From: Hippophae tibetana
Lineage: Eukaryota > Streptophyta > Magnoliopsida > Rosales > Elaeagnaceae
Reading direction: 5' to 3'
Length of the DNA: 64,000 bases
Assembly (NCBI GenBank): GCA_037013495.1
Contig: CM072806.1
Location: 7,184,001 to 7,248,000 of the forward strand
Positions 52,401 through 61,000 of the stretch are shown piece after piece. The position numbers were made by a program, and so were the translations under genes. The notes under the pieces were generated by a model, which did not search any database, was not told the DNA's origin, and saw nothing but the letters and a program-made list of their open reading frames with translations. The first letter of the stretch is position 1; each line of letters starts with the position of its first letter.

Positions 52401-53729
52401 CAAACATATGGGATCGACTATACAGAAACATTTGCACCTGTAGCCAAAATTAACACTGTTCGGGTCTTGGTATCTCTAGCTGCAAATTTAGATTGGCCAT
52501 TATATCAGTTTGATGTAAAAAATGCCTTTCTACATGGAGATTTAATTGAAGAAGTCTACATGGATTTACCACCAAGAATCAAGAAATCCACAATCCATGG
52601 AGAAAAGGTGTGCAAATTAAAAAAATCACTGTATGGATTGAAACAATCCCCAAGAGCATGGTTTGGCAGGTTCACAAGGTCAATGAAGGCATTTGGCTAC
52701 AATCAAAGCAATTCAGACCATACTTTATTTCTAAAAAAAGGGTATGGTAAGATCACTGCACTTATTGTATATGTTGATGATATGATAGTAACAGGAAATG
52801 ATCTTGAAGAAAGGAAAGCGCTACAAACTTACTTGTCCAAAGAATTTGAAATGAAAGACCTTGGTTCCTTAAAATATTTTCTTGGGATTGAGGTTTCTCG
52901 ATCAACAGAAGGAATCTTCTTATCTCAAAGAAAGTATGCCTTAGATTTATTAAAAGAAACCGGTATGTCAGCATGTCAACCAGCTAATACACCAGTAGAG
53001 GAAGGATTAAAGTTATGTATCAAGGTTGATCAAGTTCCAACAAATAAAGAAAGATACCAAAGGCTTGTTGGAAGGTTGATGTATTTGGCACACACAAGAC
53101 CAGACCTTGCCTATGCTTTAAGTATTGTCAGCCAATTTATGCATAATCCTGGAGAACAACATATGAATGCAGTTATTCGTATTTTGAGATATTTAAAGTC
53201 TGCTCCTGGAAAAGGAGTATTGTTCACTAAGAACTCAGAGTTTTCTAGAATTGAAGTATATACTGATGCTGATTGGGCTGGATCAATAAATGATAGACGA
53301 TCTACATCAGGTTACTTCACTTTTGTAGGGGGAAATCTTGTAACATGGAGAAGTAAGAAACAACATGTTGTGGCCCGTTCAAGCGCAGAGGCTGAATACA
53401 GAAGAATGGCACTTGGGCTTTGTGAGGCCTTGTGGTTACAATCTCTCTTAAAAGATTTGACATATCCTGCGAAAGAATCAATTAAGTTATTTTGTGACAA
53501 TAAAACAGCATGTGATATTGCGCATAATCCAGTTCAACACGATCGTACAAAGCATGTTGAAGTTGACAGATTTTTTATTAAAGAAAAGTTAAAAGAAAAT
53601 TCATTGGAATTGCCAAAAATTAAGTCAGAAGATCAATTGGCTGACATCCTCACTAAAGCAGTCTCATATCGAGTATTCACAGAAGTTTCAGTCAAGTTGG
53701 GCATGAAAGACATCTATGCACCAACTTGA
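49470..53729 (+). CDS. copia-3 gag-pol polyprotein, intact
   Basis: One 1419-aa frame with the full copia domain order. Gag capsid domain occupies about residues 20-240. A CCHC zinc knuckle CTHCHQKGHTKERC starts at about 260. Aspartic protease has WIIDSGATDHMTFD near 332. A GAG-pre-integrase box with HRRLGH and CDVCELAKSH follows. The integrase core has HSDVWGPS near 520, then RSDNGGEY and PQQNGVAERKNRHL, giving the D,D,E triad region. Reverse transcriptase spans about 930-1180, with DVKNAFLHGDL and the catalytic YVDDM near 1101. RNase H has YTDADWAGS near 1264, SSAEAEYR and LFCDNK. The last residues are KDIYAPT, and the stop lies seven bases before the 3' LTR. The frame is proteolytically processed in life; it uses the LTR promoter. 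No stop or frameshift is seen. Confidence 0.96.
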   Translation: MTEGIISLPMEQSNPVVVQSVQSEGVFNAGIVLNETNYDVWSQIIEMHIVEREKLSYIHDKNLQPEKTSNNYNKWYAENQKVKRWLLMSMSPEIMKRYLRIPTALEIWGALAKAFYDGSDELQVFVLNQKAFTSRQNGKSLSEYYGELTEIFQELDHRDKVVMKDPHDLISYQESVERLRIHIFLAGLDDEFEQVRGEILRKETIPDLEGCYSLIRREVVRRISLKEKSRDVDASAMISKNRSFSNQQERKVTDKSSFKCTHCHQKGHTKERCFELVGYPDWWDHNRDSRKKNPRQISTATIAETTKDHVATSSAHVGKMLKVFSPVFNNTWIIDSGATDHMTFDSRQISKPSSHKTVCTANGNTTPVIGERSLSLTSTLNLDSVLVVPSLEYNLISISQITTALSCFVIFWPDFCVFKDIQTKQTIDRGVKRGNLYYLDLDSTNHALVATGSNKDESNIWLWHRRLGHASFGYLKKLFPSLFLSLDLSTLKCDVCELAKSHRSSFPVTLNKSPSPFMVIHSDVWGPSKVSTLGGSRWFVTFIDDFSRMTWVCLMKSKSEVNFLFRKFHKMVRTQYKTQIQVLRSDNGGEYKSSELQEYLQSEGIIHQTTCVDTPQQNGVAERKNRHLLEVVRASLIEANMSLSYWGEAITSAAYLINRVPSSPINFQTPLQAITEAIVAPNVPNLPPCVFGCVAFVHLHKQQRSKLDPRAIRCVFMGYAIQQKGYRCYHPPTKQMITTMDVIFHEDTMYFSSTPEFQGEYNHAEIQTLTYKLLPYEERQIICEENTNNLNSDGNNPQYRKDSREMESSPHQLQDHQGSSLLPLNEYEIPSPQAADIPNQSFAEDVPTIEPTRKILPSRPNRGIPKAMYEPEISSKVKYPMSNYMSKHRLSKSNVSFVNQLSAVSILNSVQEALADKKWKDAMNEELRSLEINRTWELVDRPPTKKIVGCRWIFSVKYQADGTIERYKARLVAKGYTQTYGIDYTETFAPVAKINTVRVLVSLAANLDWPLYQFDVKNAFLHGDLIEEVYMDLPPRIKKSTIHGEKVCKLKKSLYGLKQSPRAWFGRFTRSMKAFGYNQSNSDHTLFLKKGYGKITALIVYVDDMIVTGNDLEERKALQTYLSKEFEMKDLGSLKYFLGIEVSRSTEGIFLSQRKYALDLLKETGMSACQPANTPVEEGLKLCIKVDQVPTNKERYQRLVGRLMYLAHTRPDLAYALSIVSQFMHNPGEQHMNAVIRILRYLKSAPGKGVLFTKNSEFSRIEVYTDADWAGSINDRRSTSGYFTFVGGNLVTWRSKKQHVVARSSAEAEYRRMALGLCEALWLQSLLKDLTYPAKESIKLFCDNKTACDIAHNPVQHDRTKHVEVDRFFIKEKLKENSLELPKIKSEDQLADILTKAVSYRVFTEVSVKLGMKDIYAPT

Positions 53730-53736
53730 GGGGGAG

Positions 53737-53983
53737 TGTTGAATTCAACAAACACTGCAAACACAATTCAACAATCACTGCACCGACGCCAAACATTTTT
53801 TCCAATATACACGGCGCCTACCAATCAAGCTGTAAATCATACAATTCAATCATGGTGGTTGGTGAAATAGTAATTAGTATTTGTCTATATAAACAATGTA
53901 AATATCCGATACAAATCAAGAAATTATATGAATGAATCGTTTATTTCTTCTTCTGATTATTTCTTCAAACATTGATTTCTTCA
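53737..53983 (+). repeat. 3' LTR of copia-3
   Basis: 247 bp, identical to the 5' LTR except at two sites. It follows the polypurine tract directly and is followed by the AGATG target duplication and the resumed FRIGIDA-like coding sequence. Confidence 0.96.
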
Positions 53984-55653
53984 AGATGCTGATGTTGCTG
54001 TTATTGCAGAGGCACGAGCAATTCACAGCTGACAGCTTCAGATGCCGCCGACGGACATAACAGAGACAATAAGGTAAGCAGCTCACTTGTGATACAAATT
54101 CACCCCAATAATATTTTTCTCATAAAACAGTTGAAAATGCTAAAGGCATGGCTGTTGAGGTTAAGCCACGCCCACAGCTTATACCATTTTTCCAGCAGAT
54201 GGATGTGAAAGGGATACTGAACTATACCATGGAGAACAATAAAAGACTAAAAGTAATTTGTGAAGAACTTTCTCTTGCACTAGAAAGTGCTGGTGAACCA
54301 GCCCGTTTGGTGCTGGATTCACTTGATGGATTTTACCCTACCGGTGAAAATAACCATTATGTGGGTAAAGGGGTTGCTTCTCTTCAGGGCATGAGCAAAT
54401 CCTGTGTTACGTTAATGGAAGCCATGACAATCTTATTGGCAAGGGCTGACCTAGGTGCTGATTATCTATTAAACCCTGAGACCAAGCAGCAAGCCAAAGA
54501 TATTGCTGATGAGTGGAAGCCTAAGTTGGCTAGTATGGGAATTGATGCTGCCAATGGAATTTCATTGGAAGTAGAGGCATTCGTGCAGCTGCTTGCTACT
54601 TTTAGGATTGCTTTAGAGTTTGATGAAGATGAACTCAAGCTTGTTCTTGCAGTTGCTCATTGCAGGCAGACACCTGAGCTCTGTCGTTTACTTGGGTTAA
54701 CACACAAAATTCCAGGTTGGTGTTCTACTAACTGACTGACCTGATAGGCCTGGAGGCCTGAAGGGAAAGTGCTGTTTCCATAAGATGCCCCATACACGAC
54801 TCCTTTAGGCCTTCGTAGTATATTGCATTATTTGAGAAATAGTGGCTCTTGAGACAATTGCAGGACGATGTTAATGCAAAAGAACTTGAAGCTCTGGAAT
54901 CAGTTATCAGATGTGTTGAAGAATACAAGCTTGAAGCTGATTACCCACTTGATCCACTTCAGAGAAGAGTTTCGCAACTGGAGAAGTCCAACGCTGACAA
55001 AAAGAGGATTGGAGAGTCTGGTAAACGTTCACAGCCAAAGAAACAAAAGGCAAATAAAAGAATCCGAGGTCGTGTGCTTGGTTTCACTGATGTGTTTGCT
55101 CCTGCTCCTGTTAGGGCTCCAGTTTTTGCTGAGAGGATGGTGTATACCGGAATGCCTGAAAGATATGCTCCTGCTGCTACTCATGCCTACGATTATCAAT
55201 TGTCGAGCCAGTCTGCTCATGTTCAGCAAGCTAATAATGATCAAAGATTATACTACTATTCCAAGATGACAGGGCGGCGTCAAGATCTTATGATGTCATC
55301 CCACAAAGTTATGACAGTTATGCGGGTAGTGGGTTGCAGCCTTCCAACCAGCCGTACATGTAACCAACTTATGCGAGTCTGTAGGGAAATTGGTCCAAAG
55401 TCCATGCAAGGTAAATCTTGGTGAACATTTTGTTGTACTACCAGTCCATCACGCCTCAGTTTTATTCTGGCAGGATCATCTTAACATTATCAAGGCTTGT
55501 ATTTTAAATTGCTTTACGGGACACTTGTTCTATCATTATTTGTATTTTGCTTGTGAGAGTAATTTTTGTACCTTGTGACTCCCAGGATGGGAATACTGTT
55601 CTTACAAAGAGGCGATGAAAAAATTTGGTTTTCATCCCTTTTCTAGATGCCTT

Positions 55654-56423
55654 AAAAGTGTTAGAAACTCAGGCCTAACTTAACCCAATAAGATCTCATT
55701 AAGTTAAGGATTGTCCAAGCTTATAAGCAGTTTTGCTGCTTTGTTCTTAGTCGATGTGGGACAAGAATACTTAACAGCCCCCCTCCACACGGCGGACAAA
55801 GGTGGACATTATTAGCGTCACGGTGAGACTGTGGTAGAGCCCAATTAGATCCAAACACATAGAGACTAAGCCCAGCTTTGATACCATGTTAGAAACTCAG
55901 GCCTAACTTAACCCAATAAGATCTCTTTGAGTTAAGGATTGCCCAAATTTATAAGCAGCTTTGCTGCTTTGTTCTTAGTCGATGTGGGACAAGGATACTT
56001 AACAGCCCCCCTCCACACGGCGGACAAAGGTGGACATTATTAGCGCCACGGTGAGACTGTGGTAAAGCCCAATTAGGTCCAAACACATAGAGACTAAGTC
56101 CAGCTTTGATACCATGTTAGAAACTCAGGCCTAACTTAACCGAATAAGATCTCATTAAGTTAAGGATTGCCCAAGCTTATAAGCAGCTTTGCTGCTTTGT
56201 TCTTAGTCGATGTGGGACAAGGATATTAGCGTCACGGTGAGACTGTGGTAGAGTCCAATTAGGTCCAAACACATAGAGACTAAGCCCAGCTTTGATACCA
56301 TGTTAGAAACTCAGACCTAACTTAACTCAATAAGATCTCATTAAGTTAAGAATTGTCCAAACTTATAAGCAGTTTTACTGCTTTGTTCTTAGTCGATGTG
56401 GGACAAGGATACTTAACAAAAAG
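55654..56423 (-). mobile_element. Tandem TRIM retrotransposon array (four LTRs, three internal domains)
   Basis: Terminal-repeat retrotransposon in miniature, on the minus strand. LTRs are at 55659-55776, 55887-56004, 56115-56224 (truncated) and 56301-56418; complete copies are 118 bp and bounded by TGTTA...TAACA. Between them are internal domains of 110, 110 and 76 bp. Each internal domain carries, on the minus strand, a primer-binding site TGGTATCAAAGC directly after an LTR, and the complete ones a polypurine tract GGAGGGGGGC directly before the next. One perfect 5-bp target duplication AAAAG (55654-55658 and 56419-56423) flanks the whole array, so it inserted as a unit or grew by unequal exchange after insertion. 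There is no coding capacity; proteins must come from an autonomous element. Confidence 0.92.
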
Positions 56424-57900
56424 TATCTCACGTTCTAATATTTGTATTAATTAGTTTCTTGTATTATAAAATATGTCATTGTACATTTTGTAACATGATA
56501 ATAAATTTTACTATTATTTAATATTATAATAATTTTATGATAAAATTTAATCATTCATTTAATATTTTAATAATTTTATGATAAAATTACGATAATAAAG
56601 AGTTATTTTTATCATTTCATTATTTACCTTTAAAATAAAATATTAAAAAAATAATATTGTTTTATTAAGCTATTAATAAAAAAATAGTTACTTTTCTTTT
56701 TCATATTTTTCAAAAGTAAAAGATAGAATGACATTTTTTTTAGTTGACTAAATGATCTTTATTTTAATGTAATAGATTTATGAGATATTTTTTTATGCTT
56801 TGACAGGATTAAAGTTGAGTTTGTAATGGATAGATATTATTTATACTTAAAAGAGTAAAATGCACAAAAATATAGAGTCAATAATTAAAAAATATTAATT
56901 TATTAATAATATTTTTTTATGGATAGTTAAAACTTTAATCTTAAATCTTAAAATTTAAAACATAATAATATTATTTAAATCTTTATAATATATATACATT
57001 TTTTTTATTTTTATACGTACCTTTTAATAGATATTTTATTCCTTTAAAGTTACAAAGCGTAGCAATTCGTCCATGCATGGTATATCTCCACCTCTTCTTC
57101 TTTTTCTTAAACTAAAAGTGAACTTATGAAATTAGTATAAATTTGGTACCACTCTCTTTAAATATCTATTATTGCATTAAAATTAATCTTTATATACAAG
57201 TAAATGTATGTATGTATGGTATCGTGGAACCATTGCCAACAATTTTATTGCTCAACCAGAAGGCCATATATATATTATTTAAATATATATTTTTATTTTT
57301 TTTAAAATAAAATAAAATACTTTGTAAATTTTTTAATATTAATTATTATTTTATTATTACTAAAAGATCAAATATTAATTACATTTAAATTATTTAGAAA
57401 AATAATATTTTAACAAAAAATTATGAAAACAATATTATTTAATCTCAATAAAATTTAATTTGAATTTTTTTTTTCTATACATAATAATATTGGATTATTA
57501 ATACATATTTGTTACAATAAATTAAATATAATTATATTAAATTATGTTATATTTATTCTTTCTAATATTTGATGATAACTGATATAATATAGTCAAATAA
57601 AATTAATTATAAATATTTTAATAAAATAATTATTAATGTAATTTATGTTATTTTTTTATATTATAAAAATTTATTTAAATTAATATTTAATTTATAAAAT
57701 AATGATTTTTAATTTGGATCGAAAGAAAAAATAAAGAGATAATTTTAGGATTAAAGTTTTACCGTTTAGACGGAGACCCAGATTTTGCATGTAGTATAAT
57801 TTTACATATTATTGTAACAAAAATGCCGTTAGTCTGCTCTAATTCCCATTGAGAAAAGGAAAACCTTAGATTGAGCATTGCATTGTTAATTCGTTTTTCT
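56424..57900. other. Gene-free AT-rich spacer upstream of the aspartyl protease
   Basis: Nothing but AT-rich sequence with short homopolymers. The last 150 bases become less AT-rich and are the probable promoter and 5' leader of the protease gene. Confidence 0.65.
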
Positions 57901-58081
57901 TTTGTCTTTTCATTGCTTCAAACGTAGACTTCCCTCATTTTTTCGTCATCTTTCCCTTTCCTACGATCCTACGCTTCTTTGGAGAGTCGCCACTTACAAT
58001 CTTCGATCACATTGCCTTTTAACTTTCAATATTACATCATTATCAGCTGAAATCAATCAATTCGTTCGAGTCAGTAATTCA

Positions 58082-61000
58082 ATGGTGCGGGCTCCGAGTC
58101 AACTCACCCATATGCCTAAATTCATCATTGTCATACTCAGCCTATTGACCCTCATTGCACCGGCTTGTTTAAGCTCCGGCAATCCTACCAATCCCCATCT
58201 TCTTCTCCCACTAGCTCATCCTCATGCTCGTCCTGCCTATATATTGCATCTCCATCGCTCTACTACCAATTCTTCTACCTCAAATCCTCATCGCCTTCTC
58301 CAGAGATCCGAGTCCTCTCGCCGTCCCAATGCTCATATGAGACTCTATGATGATCTCCTTCTCAACGGGTACGGTTATTTTCCCTTGCTTTTCCCATTGT
58401 TTCTTATTTTTTTTTATTTCTGTCTTTGTTTTTGGAATTTGGCTTTGAAGGTACTACACGACGCGGCTTTGGATTGGGACGCCGCCTCAGAGATTTGCGC
58501 TTATTGTGGATACAGGGAGCACTGTTACGTACGTTCCTTGCTCCACTTGCGAGCTGTGTGGCATACACCAGGTTGTTATTTATATTTCATAACATTAAAT
58601 ATATATTTCAAGGGTTATATTTTGATTAACTTACTCGTTCGATCATATTTGATACGATTCACGCATAATGCATATCAAGAATGTGAAACATAATTGCGTT
58701 AGAGATAGTTTTGAATGTATATAATGGTTTAGCTTTGTATTTTTGGGGGTGTTTGTTAGGACCCTAAGTTTGATCCAGAAATCTCAACCACCTACCAACA
58801 TGTGAAATGCAACATAGATTGCACTTGTGACAATGACATGGATAAATGTGTGTATGAGAGGCAGTATGCTGAGATGAGCACTAGTAGTGGTGTTCTTGGT
58901 GAAGATTTAATATCCTTTGGCAATCAGAGTGAACTGGCTCCACAACGGGCTGTTTTTGGCTGTGAAAATGAGGAAACTGGGGACCTTTTTACTCAGCGTG
59001 CTGATGGTATAATGGGGCTCGGCCGCGGTGATCTTAGCATTTTGGACCAGCTTGTCGATAAAGGTGTTATCAGTGATTCATTTTCCTTGTGTTATGGTGG
59101 GATGGATATTGGTGGGGGTGCCATGGTTCTTGGTGGTATTTCTCCCCCATCAGACATGGTCTTTGCTTACTCTGATCCCGTAAAAAGGTGCATCTTTTTA
59201 ACACTTTCCCTGTAAATGTGAAGCAACATTTTGCCATTTCCTAACAAATACAATCAATACATCTCATGCATTTACTTTAGTTTCGGGATGGAAACAGTCC
59301 ATATTACAATATAGATTTGAAGGAGATACATGTAGCGGGGAAGCGATTGAATTTAGAACCAAGTGTCTTTGATCGAAAACATGGAACTGTCCTAGACAGT
59401 GGTACAACATATGCTTATCTACCTGAAGCAGCATTTTTAGCATTTATGGATGCTGTAAGTTTCTATTTCTGATTAGTTTTAATTAAATACAACTGTTTTT
59501 ATGACGACATATCAAAAGCTACATATCTTTTGTTCTCTATCATTTTTAGGTGGTAGAATAAATTCAAAACACGAAGTACCGTATTGTTCCTTTTAAAATT
59601 TCATTGCTGATTGGTTCTGGATTGAGGAAACCGTGTTGCATTCATTTTGATAAAGAGGATTAAGCAATCAACATCTAAATACAATGAGTTACTACCTGGA
59701 AAATCTATCCAATATAGTAGATTAGAATTAAAACTCAAAATGCTGACATCTGGCTTCTTGCACAGATTATGAAGGAGCTTAATTCTTTGAAACAGATTCG
59801 TGGACCTGACCCACGTTATAAGGATGTCTGCTTTTCTGGTGCTGGAAGGTAAGCCGCAACTCACAAGTATAAATGCAGAATTACAAACATCTATTATCTG
59901 TGAAACAGAATTCACTCAACTTTGTAGTTTTAACAATTTAACCCATTCTTGCTTTAGTGATGTCTCTGGACTGTCAAATACATTTCCAGCTGTTGATATG
60001 GTTTTTGGCAATGGACAAAAGTTATCACTTTCACCTGAAAATTACTTGTTTCGTGTAAGTATCAGACCTTTATCAAATATCACTATTTTCCCCTTTGTCT
60101 CAATTTTCTTCTTTTCTGCGTCCTCCCCATCCTTAAGACCTTGTTTCTGGCATCAGTGAGTTTATGCCATGGTGAAATTTGAACAAAATTCAGGAACCAG
60201 ATTTTACAGTTTTGAATGCAATTTGGCTATTTTCTTTAGGACCATTGGGTACTTACTGATTTAATATTTTTCTTTTATATCTTGATATCATTCCATAAAG
60301 CATGCAAAAGTATCTGGTGCATATTGCTTGGGGATTTTCCAGAATGGAAAGGATCCATCCACTCTTCTAGGAGGTACATTATGCTCTGACAACACATCTA
60401 TCATAGTTAATTCAAACAATTTCCAATTGCCAGTTCCTATTAATTAACTTTTTTCTGCCACTATGCTTGGTGTAATTTTATCTATTTCTCATAGGAATTT
60501 TAGTCCGCAATACTCTCGTAACATACGACCGTAACCAATCCAAGATTGGTTTCTGGAAAACTAATTGTTCTGAGTTATGGGAAGGACTTCAAGTATCTGG
60601 TTCTCCTCCTCAATTGGCTTCAGCTCCTAATGAGAAGAACTCAAGTTTAGAGGCACCACCTGCATTAGCACCAACGGAGGCCCCACATTATGTACTTCCA
60701 GGTTTTATAAGCTCTGGTCATTTGAGTAACTTAGATTCAACAGGCTAGTCATTTATTCAGATGGCGTCTTAACTATCTGTCTATTCTGTTGTGTACTTGC
60801 ATGTCCGCACTTTTTTTCACAGGGCATGATTTATGCTTTATAACAAGATTATGAGCATTCTACCATTTTTCTTCATATAAAGTAAATTCTTGATTAAGTC
60901 TGATAGCTTCAATTTGTGCAAAAACTTTGGCATTCATAATTGCATATGCTCTGAAAAAGTTGGTTAAAATGATTGGCAAAGATGAGCACCTAAAAATTAA

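Larger units (their letters stand above)
48502..53988 (+). mobile_element. Complete young Ty1/copia retrotransposon (copia-3)
   Basis: The element at 48507-53983 is 5477 bp with a perfect 5-bp target duplication AGATG (48502-48506, 53984-53988). Both LTRs are exactly 247 bp, TG...CA bounded, and differ at two positions only (48700 A/53930 G; 48707 G/53937 T). The primer-binding site TGGTATCAGAGC (48754-48765) matches the initiator tRNA-Met 3' end, and the polypurine tract is GAGGGGGAG (53728-53736). The gag-pol frame is uninterrupted. Everything required in cis for retrotransposition appears present, so it could be autonomous. It belongs to a different family from copia-1 and copia-2. Confidence 0.97.
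48198..55363 (+). pseudogene. FRIGIDA-like protein (FRL3-type) pseudogene, split by copia-3
   Basis: FRIGIDA-like proteins are coiled-coil nuclear factors related to FRIGIDA, which promotes FLC expression and delays flowering. The N-terminal part (48198-48506) reads MAEIKQALANDREASLIEQL and a charged coiled coil, with a one-base frameshift in an A8 run at 48401-48408 that the following TLKLISDREVATAAKEQDLL needs. Copia-3 then interrupts at LKD. Coding resumes at 53989 (ADVAVIAEARA), meets a stop at about 54030, and shifts again there and near 54128. The core FRIGIDA domain is readable at 54148-54718 (EEL, EPARLVLDSLDGFYP, NPETKQQAKDIADEW, TPELCRLLGL). Some 55-60 family residues are then missing, with unrelated sequence at 54719-54863. 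The C-terminal part (54864-55363) holds EEYKLEADYPLDPLQ, a Lys-rich nuclear-signal-like patch, a shift near 55263, and the family ending NQPYM-stop. Not functional as it stands. Confidence 0.9.

Noticed and set aside
55659-56418. Array considered as a satellite or CRISPR-like repeat
   Set aside because: Units carry LTR ends, primer-binding sites and polypurine tracts, and the whole is flanked by a 5-bp duplication, which fits a TRIM retroelement; CRISPR does not occur in plant nuclear DNA.
57902-58081. In-frame upstream ATG extending the aspartyl protease by 60 residues
   Set aside because: The added residues are not secretory in character and would put the hydrophobic signal core about 70 residues in; relatives begin shortly before the signal peptide.
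58372-58693. Open frame continuing past the first protease exon to 58693
   Set aside because: It reads through intron 1 and then exon 2 in the wrong frame; the spliced reading gives the conserved WIGTPPQ and DTGST sequence.
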